From contig QZJG01000054.1 in assembly GCA_003599275.1 (NCBI GenBank), positions 1-64,000 of the forward strand: a stretch of 64,000 nucleotides of DNA, given 5' to 3'. This DNA comes from Nitrospiraceae bacterium. GTDB taxonomy: Bacteria > Nitrospirota > Thermodesulfovibrionia > UBA6902. Both the position numbers and the translations under genes were made by a program. Positions within the stretch are counted from its first letter, which is position 1; each line of letters begins with the position of its first letter. The notes under the pieces were generated by a model. The model saw only the letters and a list, made by a program, of their open reading frames with translations, made no database searches and was not told the DNA's origin. Positions 9,439 to 18,392 of this stretch are shown here, piece by piece.

Positions 9439-11127
9439 ATGGACCGTCAATGGCTTGTAAACAGGACCAACCCGGAATTTATTGAGTACCTCTCAGGCAG
9501 GGCCTCAGTGTCCCCGGTGCTCGCCCAGGTGCTTGTAAACCGGGGGTTCAGGGAAGTCGATTCCATAAAAGAGTTTCTTCATCCCTCCATCAACAACCTG
9601 CATGACCCGTTTTTATTGCCTGACATGGACCGGGCGGTCGGCAGGTTGAAGTCCGCAATCAAAAACGGTGAGACGGTAATTGTACACGGCGATTATGACG
9701 CAGACGGCATAACATCGACAGCTCTTCTGGTCAGCGTGTTCAGGAGATTGAATGTAAAGACCTTTTACCATATCCCGAACAGGATAACCGAGGGTTACGG
9801 CATCAGCGATAAAGGCATTCAAAAGGCAAAGGCATCCGGCGCCACTCTCATCATAACCGCCGATTGCGGCATAAGCTCCAACGATGAAGTCCGGGCAGCC
9901 CGTTCGATGGGTATGGATGTCATTGTTACAGACCATCATGAACCACCGGAGAAACTGCCCGACGCAGCGGCGGTCGTGGACCCCCACAGAAAGGATTCCG
10001 GATATCCGTTCAGGTATTTGGCCGGAGTAGGCGTGGCATTTAAATTAGTTTGTGCCCTTGTGAAAGATATTGGGACAGTGGAGATAAATACGGACGAGCT
10101 GCTTGATCTCGTCACGCTGGGTACGGTTGCGGACTCGGTCCCTCTGGTTGGAGAAAACAGGATACTGGTCGCTTACGGGCTCAAAGAAATCAATAAGGGC
10201 CTTTGCAGGGAGGGAATAAAGTCACTGAAGAAGGTCTCGGGCGTAGAGAAGGACCTCAGTTCGGGACGCCTTTCTTACACGTTAATCCCGAGGATCAACG
10301 CCGCGGGCAGGCTTGATGACGCAAGCGAAGTGGTCGAGCTTTTTCTCACTCAGGATGAAGCAAGGGCCGGGGCGACAGCAAAGCTGCTTGATGAACAAAA
10401 TAAAAAAAGACAGAAGCTGGAAGGTGAAGTATTGCAGTCCGCCCTCGGAATGATAGACAGGAGCAGGCCGGACAATGCCATCGTGCTTTCATCCCCTGAC
10501 TGGCATCCCGGCGTAATAGGCATTGTCGCGTCCCGGCTCGTAGAGATGTTTTACAGGCCGATATTCCTTTTCTCCATAAAGGACTCCGTTGCCAGGGGGT
10601 CAGCAAGAGGTATCCCGCCGTTTCATCTTTTTAATGCGATCTCCGAGTGCTCCGGACTTCTCACGGGATTCGGAGGACATCGTCAGGCAGCGGGCCTCAG
10701 ATTGCCGGCCGCTAATCTTCAGGCCTTCAGGAAACAGATGGACCTCATTGTCGGGAGAAGTCTGGGAGAGGAGGACATGGTCCCGAAACTTGAGATAGAT
10801 GCCGCAATAAAATTTTCCGATCTGAATTTTAACCTGATAAAAGAATTGGGCCTTCTTGAACCGTTCGGCAATTCAAACAGGGAGCCTGTCTTCGGGGCCA
10901 AAAGCATAGAGATTGTTAATCACAGGACCGTCGGCAGCAACCATCTCAAGATGCAGTTAAAACAGGACAGTGTAAACATGGACACCATAGGTTTCGGCAT
11001 GGCCGACAGGTTAAACAGAATGCCCGGGGCCTCCGCCTTTGACATCGCTTTTGCCCCTTCAATAAACGAATGGAACGGCTCCCGCAGCCTCCAACTCACC
11101 CTGAAGGCGATCAGACCGAGCGGGTGA
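9439..11127 (+). CDS. recJ: Single-stranded-DNA-specific exonuclease RecJ
   Basis: DHH/DHHA1 motifs VHGDYDADGITSTALL, VTDHHEPP, GFGGHRQAAGL. Confidence 0.95.
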   Translation: MDRQWLVNRTNPEFIEYLSGRASVSPVLAQVLVNRGFREVDSIKEFLHPSINNLHDPFLLPDMDRAVGRLKSAIKNGETVIVHGDYDADGITSTALLVSVFRRLNVKTFYHIPNRITEGYGISDKGIQKAKASGATLIITADCGISSNDEVRAARSMGMDVIVTDHHEPPEKLPDAAAVVDPHRKDSGYPFRYLAGVGVAFKLVCALVKDIGTVEINTDELLDLVTLGTVADSVPLVGENRILVAYGLKEINKGLCREGIKSLKKVSGVEKDLSSGRLSYTLIPRINAAGRLDDASEVVELFLTQDEARAGATAKLLDEQNKKRQKLEGEVLQSALGMIDRSRPDNAIVLSSPDWHPGVIGIVASRLVEMFYRPIFLFSIKDSVARGSARGIPPFHLFNAISECSGLLTGFGGHRQAAGLRLPAANLQAFRKQMDLIVGRSLGEEDMVPKLEIDAAIKFSDLNFNLIKELGLLEPFGNSNREPVFGAKSIEIVNHRTVGSNHLKMQLKQDSVNMDTIGFGMADRLNRMPGASAFDIAFAPSINEWNGSRSLQLTLKAIRPSG

Positions 11128-11252
11128 TCTTTCCGGTCCCTTCTGTTCTCCATATTTCCCGCTGCTGCAAAAGGCCAAATAACAGCTCCATGTGGTAAAA
11201 TAACCGGGTTTGTGCTCCACGTTATCAATAAATTAAAGGACCCGGATATCTA

Positions 11253-12557
11253 ATGTTTTTTAAAAGAAGAGTTGTCGTTACGGGTCTCGGAATGGCGACC
11301 TCTCTCGGTCTGCATGTTGAGGAAAACTGGAAGAAGGCCCTCGCGGGGACATCCGGCATCGGAAGGCTTACGTATCCGGCTGCGGAAAAATCCCCGGTAC
11401 AGGCGGTTGGTGAAGTAAAAGAAACCGACTGGCGCAGGATACAGGAAACATTTCCCGAAGATGCCGCAGGAGAAGGCGAGCGCAGGACGCTTTTAACTTT
11501 ATGGGCCGCGAAGTCGGCGCTGACGGACGCGGGGGTGATAAATACAGGGGCCGGGGGACAGGGGCCGTGGGGGCATGACCGCTGCGGTGTTGTCCTTGCG
11601 GCAGGGCTTGGGATCAATCGACTCGAAGATATACGGAGATGGGTTGATAAAGATGGAAGGTTTGATTATGAAAAATTCGGGAGGGAATACAAAGATGTTC
11701 ACGGCGAATCCCTCATTAAAAATAATTCAAACAGGCCTTCTGCCCTGATCGCGGAAAGATTCGGACTGCATGGCTACAATTCGACGATAACCACTGCGTG
11801 CGCCTCCGCGTCGCAGGCCATAGGGACCGCATATCGTGCTATCAGAAGGGGTGATGCCGACATGATTGCCGCAGGCGGAGCTGATTCCATGATAAATCCT
11901 GTCGGACTTGTTTTCTTTGTCATGCTCGGCGCGGCAAACACTGCATCGGACAGCCCCGAAGAAGCTTGCAGGCCCTTTGACAGGAAAAGGGGCGGGCTCG
12001 TGATGGGTGAAGGCGCGGGCATTGTCGTCCTTGAAGAAGAATCTCATGCGCTCAAAAGAGGGGCCGGGATATATGCGGAAGTTGCGGGATACGGTTCTAC
12101 CATGGACGCTTATCAGGTAACTGCGCCTCATCCAAAAGGGGAAGGCGCTGAAAAGGCCATGCGCGCAGCTCTTCTTGACGCAGGCATGCCTCCTGAGGAA
12201 ATTGATTATATCAATGCTCACGGGACAAGCACGAAGCTCAATGATTCGGCTGAGACCCTTGCAATTAATAATGTATTCAAAGGCCATGCAAACAGCCTTT
12301 GCATAAATTCGAGCAAGTCGATCATAGGGCATCTCATCGCAGCGTCGGGCGGGCCGGAATTCGTGTTCACTGCATTGAGTGTAAGCAGGGATGAAATTCA
12401 TCCGACGCTTAATCTGAAAAATCCCGACCCCAAATGCGACCTTGATTATGTGCCGAATGTAAAAAGGTCGAAAGTTGTGCGCGCCGCCATATCGAACTCA
12501 TTCGGTTTCGGTGGACAGAATGCATCGCTTGTGATAAAAAAGTATAATAAATTTTAA
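11253..12557 (+). CDS. Beta-ketoacyl-ACP synthase (FabF-like), complete catalytic triad
   Basis: Active-site TTACASASQAIG, His motifs INAHGTSTKLND and SSKSIIGHLIAASG. Confidence 0.93.
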   Translation: MFFKRRVVVTGLGMATSLGLHVEENWKKALAGTSGIGRLTYPAAEKSPVQAVGEVKETDWRRIQETFPEDAAGEGERRTLLTLWAAKSALTDAGVINTGAGGQGPWGHDRCGVVLAAGLGINRLEDIRRWVDKDGRFDYEKFGREYKDVHGESLIKNNSNRPSALIAERFGLHGYNSTITTACASASQAIGTAYRAIRRGDADMIAAGGADSMINPVGLVFFVMLGAANTASDSPEEACRPFDRKRGGLVMGEGAGIVVLEEESHALKRGAGIYAEVAGYGSTMDAYQVTAPHPKGEGAEKAMRAALLDAGMPPEEIDYINAHGTSTKLNDSAETLAINNVFKGHANSLCINSSKSIIGHLIAASGGPEFVFTALSVSRDEIHPTLNLKNPDPKCDLDYVPNVKRSKVVRAAISNSFGFGGQNASLVIKKYNKF

Positions 12558-12688
12558 CCACAGAGTACACAGAGACACGGAGAAATAAATTGAAAACGAA
12601 AAAACTGAACCCAACAATAACAGTCTTATCCTTCTCTCTCATGCCTTTTTTCTCTTTTATTACCCTCTGTGATCTCAGTGGTTATAAG
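12554..12688. repeat. Interspersed palindromic repeat (ACCACAGAG...CTCAGTGGTT ends)
   Basis: Left end ttaaccacagagtacacagagacacggag and right end ccctctgtgatctcagtggttataa are approximately inverted; about 135 bp, abutting the KS stop codon. Confidence 0.6.
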
Positions 12689-12696
12689 GAGAAAAA

Positions 12697-13449
12697 ATGC
12701 TCATCGATCTGACAGGCAAAATCGCCCTTGTCACGGGCGGCTCAAGGGGTATCGGGCGGGAGACTTCCGTCCTGCTTGCAAAGGCAGGCGCGAAGGTCAT
12801 TATAAACTACAACAAATCAGCGGAGAAGGCGGAGGAAGTGAAAAAAGCCGTCTCTGATTCAGGCGGTGAGGTGGATATTTTTCAGGCTGATATATCCGCG
12901 CCGGATGGAGTCAAAGGTCTTTTTGATTTTATAAAAAACAGATACGGGAAACTCGACATACTTGTCAATAACGCAGGTGTCATTAAGGACAATTTACTTC
13001 TGGCAATGGAGCTTTCCGAGTGGGACAAGGTACTTGACACCAATCTGAGGGGCGCGTTCCTCTGCACCAAATACGCCGCGGAAATGATGATGGCGAACCA
13101 TTCCGGCAAGATAATCAATATCTCATCCATCGGCGCGCTTAAGGGGGGCCGGGGGCAGACAAACTATGCCTCCGCAAAGGGCGGGCTGATCTCATTCACC
13201 CGTTCATGCGCTGTCGAGCTGGCAGGAAAGGGGATCCAGGTCAATGCGGTTTTACCGGGGATGATCGTCACCGACATGAGCACCCGCGTGAGGAAAAGGG
13301 CCGGAGAAAGGATACTTGAACAAATCCCCCTTAACAGATTCGGCGAACCTTCCGACGTGGCAAATATGATTGTTTTTCTCGCGTCCGACAAAGCTGATTA
13401 CATCACGGGGCAGGCAATCCCGGTAGACGGGGGCATGAGCGTTTCTTAG
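12697..13449 (+). CDS. 3-oxoacyl-ACP reductase (FabG-like SDR)
   Basis: TGGSRGIGRET, NNAGVIKDNLL, YASAKGGLISFTRS, VDGGMSVS. Confidence 0.93.
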   Translation: MLIDLTGKIALVTGGSRGIGRETSVLLAKAGAKVIINYNKSAEKAEEVKKAVSDSGGEVDIFQADISAPDGVKGLFDFIKNRYGKLDILVNNAGVIKDNLLLAMELSEWDKVLDTNLRGAFLCTKYAAEMMMANHSGKIINISSIGALKGGRGQTNYASAKGGLISFTRSCAVELAGKGIQVNAVLPGMIVTDMSTRVRKRAGERILEQIPLNRFGEPSDVANMIVFLASDKADYITGQAIPVDGGMSVS

Positions 13450-13492
13450 AAAAGTAGTTAGTAGCAAGTAGTCAGTAGTTACGGGGGAACGA

Positions 13493-13885
13493 ATGAAAAT
13501 ATATCAGGGGATTGATATTGTTGAAATTTCAAAATTCAAAAATGTCGCCCTTAAAAATAAAAACTTCATTCTCGATATTTTCACTGAGAGAGAAAGAGAA
13601 TACTGTCTTGCGAGAAAAGACCCGCATACTCATTTTGCCGGACGCTTCGCGGTAAAAGAGGCGAGCCTGAAGGCGCTTGGCATCGGAATGTCCGGCGCGG
13701 GAATTGACCATTCCTTCCAGGAAATCGAAACTGTCCCAGGTCCTTCCGGGAAGCCTGTGCTTTCATTCACCGGCTGGGTAAAAAAGATGAGCAGCAAGCG
13801 GAAGATCAACCAGTTCACCGTATCAATTTCACATTCGGCGGATTACGCAGTAGCAAGTGTGATACTGGTTGGGGATAAGAATTAA
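13493..13885 (+). CDS. acpS: Holo-ACP synthase (4'-phosphopantetheinyl transferase)
   Basis: GIDIVEISKF, FTEREREYC, HFAGRFAVKEASLKALG, VSISHSADYAVASV. Confidence 0.93.
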   Translation: MKIYQGIDIVEISKFKNVALKNKNFILDIFTEREREYCLARKDPHTHFAGRFAVKEASLKALGIGMSGAGIDHSFQEIETVPGPSGKPVLSFTGWVKKMSSKRKINQFTVSISHSADYAVASVILVGDKN

Positions 13886-13886
13886 T

Positions 13887-13923
13887 TTTCCCCTCTATCA
13901 AGAGGGGTTAGGGGAGATTTTCA
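13887..13923. repeat. Short palindromic repeat cccctctatcaagaggggttagggga
   Basis: cccctct-atca-agagggg hairpin after acpS; its first 18 nt (tttcccctctatcaagag) recur inverted within the gene at 16442. Confidence 0.6.
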
Positions 13924-14352
13924 ATGTCCGACATCAATTCATTTGCGGAAAAAATCGGGGCTCTGATCTCAAAATTCGACAAAGACAAAAATCACTATCT
14001 TTCCAAAGGCTATCCTGAGGCGCAGGTCAGGATTGATTTCTTGAATCCCTTCTTCAAGGCGCTTGGCTGGGATATTGAAAACAAGGCGCAGAAGCCGCCG
14101 CATGAAAGGGAGGCCCGAACCCACATCAGCCGTTTCACACGCATGAGGAGTCCATGGTCGCCTGTTGATTATCACGAACCTGTAGAAGCTGAAGGTGTTG
14201 GTAAAATAATCGGGCATGATGAAGACAGTCTTCCTCTCTTAGTTTCATGCGGATGTGTTTTCTCCGTAGGCTTATCAGATAAAGAAACATTTAAGCCACA
14301 GAACGCTGACGAGGTTTACTTTAAGGGATTTTTGCATGTATGGGCAGCTTAA
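13924..14352 (+). pseudogene. Truncated N-terminus of a type I/IIG restriction enzyme, plus unrelated tail
   Basis: YLSKGYPEAQVRIDFLNPFFKALGWDIENKAQKPPHERE resembles N-termini of large R-M proteins; the remainder is not recognisable and the ORF is only 142 aa. Confidence 0.6.
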
Positions 14353-14722
14353 ATTTAATGATTTAGACAGACTTGTTGAAAAGCCTGAGGAGATGGTTGC
14401 GAGAAACTGCGGACATACTTTTTCTGTTCAAGTGAATTTGGGAACTGAAGAAACAGAGCGATTTACCAGATGGCTTGATAACAGAGCAGTGATGGTTACA
14501 GATATGATTAATAAAACTCATTCTGTACGGCAAGATAGTACCTCCTGCAAAAACAGTGTATCAACCAAATCAGCAACGGCGCTACTTTTATTATTATTGC
14601 TGAGCGGTAAAGATGATAAATGTTCTCAATAGCGATAGGGAATAACATATTTTACTAGATATAATATGTTGAGAAAATAACAATCATACGAATTATTACC
14701 TTGGAAAGGCAGGCGACTCATC

Positions 14723-15505
14723 ATGCTCCCTGACGACCTTGAAAAAGCACATCTCCCGGCATGGGCGCGATTCGGCATACTGGAAGGTTATCGCGGATCG
14801 CACGGTCACGGGACTTACATTCCGAGCACTGATCTGAACTCGGTGGATGACATTGATATATTCAGAGTTGTAGTGCAACCCAAAGAATACTATCTCGGCC
14901 TCGGCAGTTACTTGAAGACCCAGGAACACTTTGAGGCTTTTATCGGGCAGTATGACGTTCTTGTATATGATATCCGAAAATTCATACATTTACTTTCCAA
15001 GGGGAATCCCAATGTCCATATTTTTCTATGGCTGAGACCGGAGGATTATTTCAATATAACCGAAGCCGGCAGATACCTGTTGTACAACCGTGCGGAGTTT
15101 TTATCTCAAAAGGTCATTCAATCCTTTGGCGGCTACGCGGTTTCGCAGCTTAGGCGCATGACCCATCTCGAGTACAAAGGTTATATGGGCGAGAAGAGAA
15201 AGGCCCTCGTCAATCAATACGGGTATGATTGCAAAAATGCCGCTCATTGCATAAGACTTCTTGCTACCGCCATTGATCTGCTAAATACCGGGAAACTTGT
15301 TGTGTATCGTGAGAAAGACAGGGCGACCCTCGTTGAAATAAAAACGGGCAGATGGTCTCTTGAAAGGGTCAAACAATACGCAGACGAGCTGATGATGGAA
15401 TTTGAAAGTCTTGCCCCGCTTTCAAACCTCCCTCTATCAGTTGATCAGAAAAGGCTGGAAGATATTCTGTCGAAAACGATGAAGCTGGCGTGGACGGATG
15501 CTTAG
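14723..15505 (+). CDS. Predicted nucleotidyltransferase (COG3541/PF10127-like)
   Basis: GSHGHGTYIPSTDLNSVDDIDIFRVVV and long helical C-terminus with HLEYKGYMGEKRKAL, KNAAHCIRLLATAIDLL. Confidence 0.7.
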   Translation: MLPDDLEKAHLPAWARFGILEGYRGSHGHGTYIPSTDLNSVDDIDIFRVVVQPKEYYLGLGSYLKTQEHFEAFIGQYDVLVYDIRKFIHLLSKGNPNVHIFLWLRPEDYFNITEAGRYLLYNRAEFLSQKVIQSFGGYAVSQLRRMTHLEYKGYMGEKRKALVNQYGYDCKNAAHCIRLLATAIDLLNTGKLVVYREKDRATLVEIKTGRWSLERVKQYADELMMEFESLAPLSNLPLSVDQKRLEDILSKTMKLAWTDA

Positions 15506-15626
15506 GGCTGACTTCGCTATGCTTCAAGAAATAAGGTGCAAGATTGCGGTCACGGATGAGAGGATAGACGAGATTGTTTATGGGCTTTACGGAATAACTA
15601 AGAGGAGAGGAAGATTATTGAAGTGA
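15498..15626 (+). pseudogene. C-terminal remnant of a type IIG (Eco57I-like) restriction-modification enzyme
   Basis: Frame reads MLRADFAMLQEIRCKIAVTDERIDEIVYGLYGITKRRGRLLK*, matching the (I/L)xATDxxIDxLVYELYGLT tail typical of these enzymes. Confidence 0.6.
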
Positions 15627-15680
15627 TAAACAATCCTTCCCGGTAATGATATAATTAAATATCAAAAGGAGGTAGGCAAG

Positions 15681-15956
15681 ATGACAAAACTGACTATCGA
15701 GACAGACGACAACTGGACAAGGGAAAAGATAAAGTTAGCGATAAATACCGAGGCCCAATTACTTAGAAAAACAGCGGACAAAATCCTGGACAAGATAAAA
15801 GACTTTGAAAACAGGCATGGCAGGTTGGACAGGGAGGATCTCTACGGCAAGGTAGATGACATGGAGCTTTTGGAATGGGAAGGCGAGATCGAAACATTAC
15901 AGAAAGTGCAAGCCAGATTAAAATCTCTTGAGGAGATAATTTTTGAATATAAATGA
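15681..15956 (+). CDS. Small charged protein, putative antitoxin of a TumE-like pair
   Basis: 91 aa, good RBS (aaaggaggt), overlaps the next ORF by 14 nt. Confidence 0.5.
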   Translation: MTKLTIETDDNWTREKIKLAINTEAQLLRKTADKILDKIKDFENRHGRLDREDLYGKVDDMELLEWEGEIETLQKVQARLKSLEEIIFEYK

Positions 15957-16335
15957 CTATATCATTCAATTAGAATCGCTCATTAATACTTCTTCCGCAG
16001 TATCAGCCTGCAATTTAACTATTGACAGAAAAACAGAAGACATCGCTTTCATATCGGGGAATATTGAGTTCAGAGACGGCAGCGCCCTTGATTTTAAAGA
16101 GTTCTGTGAGAGCGCCAGGCACGGTATTGAAAGATACAAGTATTCCTATAATTATCGCCTGGCTTCAGATATTCTTTTCAGGTATGACAATGCCCCCGAT
16201 CCAGGTGCAAAAGGATTAAAAACATTTCCGCACCATAAGCATCTCAAAAATAATAAAATCGTTGAATCCAAACAGATGGAACTGGAAGACGTGCTGGAAG
16301 AAATTGAAGGCACTTTTATTGTTAAAGAAGATTAA
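15943..16335 (+). CDS. DUF6516/TumE-like putative toxin
   Basis: KYSYNYRLASDILFRYDNAPDPGAKGLKTFPHHKHLKNNKI matches the RYDNAPH...TFPHHKH pattern of this family. Confidence 0.65.
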   Translation: MNINDYIIQLESLINTSSAVSACNLTIDRKTEDIAFISGNIEFRDGSALDFKEFCESARHGIERYKYSYNYRLASDILFRYDNAPDPGAKGLKTFPHHKHLKNNKIVESKQMELEDVLEEIEGTFIVKED

Positions 16336-16441
16336 CAATATCATATTTTGTTTTGAGATAAAAAAAGACTGATGTCAACAATATATAAAAACTTCACATT
16401 TCCCCTTCTGTTTGATTAGAATAATCACACCTTAAGATTAC

Positions 16442-16930
16442 TTGAGTATCGGAGACACTAACTTTATGCGTTATTTACTAATTGACCATATCACTGAATG
16501 GAAATCGGGAGAGCTTATAAAGGGCGTCAAGAACGTCGCCATGAGCGAGGACTTCCTCGAATTCCATTTCCCCAAAAATCCGATCATGCCCGGCGTTATG
16601 CTTTTGGAGGCTTTGACGCAACTGACAGGCTGGCTTGAGGCCGCATCTTCCGATTTTAAAAGCTGGTTTTTGATCAGCAAGGTATTGAAATCAAATTTCT
16701 ACAGTTTTGCCTTGCCCGGAGACCAAGTGGAGCTTGAGGTCCGGCTTTTACCACCCCAGCCCTCTCTTGATAGAGGGGAAACAAGAATATACAGGGGAAC
16801 AGGACTGGTAAAGGGGAAGAAAAAGATCGTTGCGGAATTTGAAGGCAAGGCAGTGCCGTTTGAGGAGATTGAGGACCCTGATGAGCAGAGAAGATTTTTC
16901 CAGGTATTGACGAGAACTGTGAAAATGTAA
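16442..16930 (+). CDS. 3-hydroxyacyl-ACP dehydratase-like (FabZ/FabA hot-dog) protein
   Basis: FHFPKNPIMPGVMLLEALTQLTGW hot-dog active-site motif; contains a repeat-encoded segment PPQPSLDRGETR. Confidence 0.8.
   Translation: MSIGDTNFMRYLLIDHITEWKSGELIKGVKNVAMSEDFLEFHFPKNPIMPGVMLLEALTQLTGWLEAASSDFKSWFLISKVLKSNFYSFALPGDQVELEVRLLPPQPSLDRGETRIYRGTGLVKGKKKIVAEFEGKAVPFEEIEDPDEQRRFFQVLTRTVKM
16751..16782. repeat. Inverted copy of the cccctctatcaagag repeat within a coding sequence
   Basis: Reverse complement gtttcccctctatcaagagagggctggggtgg shares 18 contiguous nt with 13887-13923. Confidence 0.6.
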
Positions 16931-17073
16931 TGATAAGTCCAAAAAGGTTATCGCTTGTTTGTCATTCCCGCTTGTCGGGAATCTTTCTTTAAAGAGGATT
17001 GCGGACAAGTTCGCTACGAATCTCTGACCGCAATGACACGATTGTAAATATTTAGAATAGGTTGAGTAGGATC

Positions 17074-18357
17074 ATGTCTGAAAGAGAAGTCGTTATTGCG
17101 GGAACAGGGCTTACAACGCCCCTTGGGAAGAATGTTGAAGAAAATCTGGGCGGCCTCAATGCGATGAAGACCGGCATCGCCCATTCACCGGCGGCCCATC
17201 TTCCTGATTTCCTGCAGTACTCCGGTAAAGTAACGGATTTTGAGCTGCCGCAGAATATAGACCCCAAACTGCAGGGGCAAATGAAATTCCTCAATCGCGG
17301 GGCGACCCTCGGATTCTGTGCATCCTTTGAAGCTGTGTCCCGCTTCCATGAAAAGATACAGGGGGTGGAGCCTTTCAGGAGGGCCTTATATGTTGCATCG
17401 GGGGATTTCACCAAGATCGGTTATGAGTTTATGCATCCGGCAATAAAGGACGGCACGGATGACTGGCAGAGCATTGACCGGGCAAGACTGAACAGTGCGG
17501 GATTAAACAAGGTCAATCCCTTTTTTCTGCTTGAATCTCTCAGTAATAACCTCTTCAGTTTCCTCTCGGCGTACGTAGAATTCATGGGGCCCAATACAAG
17601 TCTGGCGAGCCTCTCGCCAAATGGAGGGAATGCCCTGGAGCTGGCATACAGGAGCATTAAACAAAATAAGGCGGACATAGCCCTGGCCGTGGGCTACGGC
17701 AACTGGATTACGGAAATCCCTATTTATGAACTTGAAGGCCTGGGTATCCTCTCAAAATGCAGATCGGGCATTAGTTCCTACAAACCTTTTGACAGAAACA
17801 GGGACGGGTTTGTCCCTGGCGAGGGAGGCGCTGCCCTCCTGCTTACAACCACCGATATTGCAAAACAGTGGGGAGTGGAAGTCCTGGGGAAAATAAGGGG
17901 AGTTGAAAATTGTGTCGAGTTTTCCAGCCAGGGGCTCGGCGTGGCCGAAAAAGTCATCAGACGTAATATCGTGTCGGTGCTGAAGGGTACCGGCTGCGGC
18001 ATAGACGACCTTGCATGCATCATCCCGCATGGCAGCGGAACGCTGAAGGGCGACAGATCTGAACTGAGATCAATCGCGGATGTCCTGGGTGATAGAAAGC
18101 CTGATATACCCATCTGCGGCCTGAAGCCATACACCGGCCACATGGGGGCTGCAAGCGACATCGCGGAGGTGGTCTTCGGAATACATGCGGTGAAAAACAA
18201 GGCCGTTCCCGCGACGTTGAATTTTCACGAAGCCGAAAAGGAATTCTCCGAATTGCGGATTTCAAATTCCCCGCAGCCCTGCGGCGGGGGCTTCTTCCTC
18301 TCCATCAGCTACGGAGTAGGCGGCCAGTCTTCGTCCGTGATTGTAGAAGTGAGCTAA
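17074..18357 (+). CDS. Ketosynthase homologue with active-site Cys replaced by Ser (KS-beta/CLF-like)
   Basis: GPNTSLASLSPNGGNALELAYRSI aligns with the KS nucleophile region; His motifs PHGSGTLKGD and KPYTGHMGAAS retained. Confidence 0.85.
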   Translation: MSEREVVIAGTGLTTPLGKNVEENLGGLNAMKTGIAHSPAAHLPDFLQYSGKVTDFELPQNIDPKLQGQMKFLNRGATLGFCASFEAVSRFHEKIQGVEPFRRALYVASGDFTKIGYEFMHPAIKDGTDDWQSIDRARLNSAGLNKVNPFFLLESLSNNLFSFLSAYVEFMGPNTSLASLSPNGGNALELAYRSIKQNKADIALAVGYGNWITEIPIYELEGLGILSKCRSGISSYKPFDRNRDGFVPGEGGAALLLTTTDIAKQWGVEVLGKIRGVENCVEFSSQGLGVAEKVIRRNIVSVLKGTGCGIDDLACIIPHGSGTLKGDRSELRSIADVLGDRKPDIPICGLKPYTGHMGAASDIAEVVFGIHAVKNKAVPATLNFHEAEKEFSELRISNSPQPCGGGFFLSISYGVGGQSSSVIVEVS

Positions 18358-18392
18358 TACCCATCTTTGGGTTAGGGGAGATCATTAAATCA

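Noticed and set aside
11727-12401. Long minus-strand ORF (224 aa) antisense to the FabF-like gene
   Set aside because: Codon-bias shadow of a clear ketosynthase; no motifs
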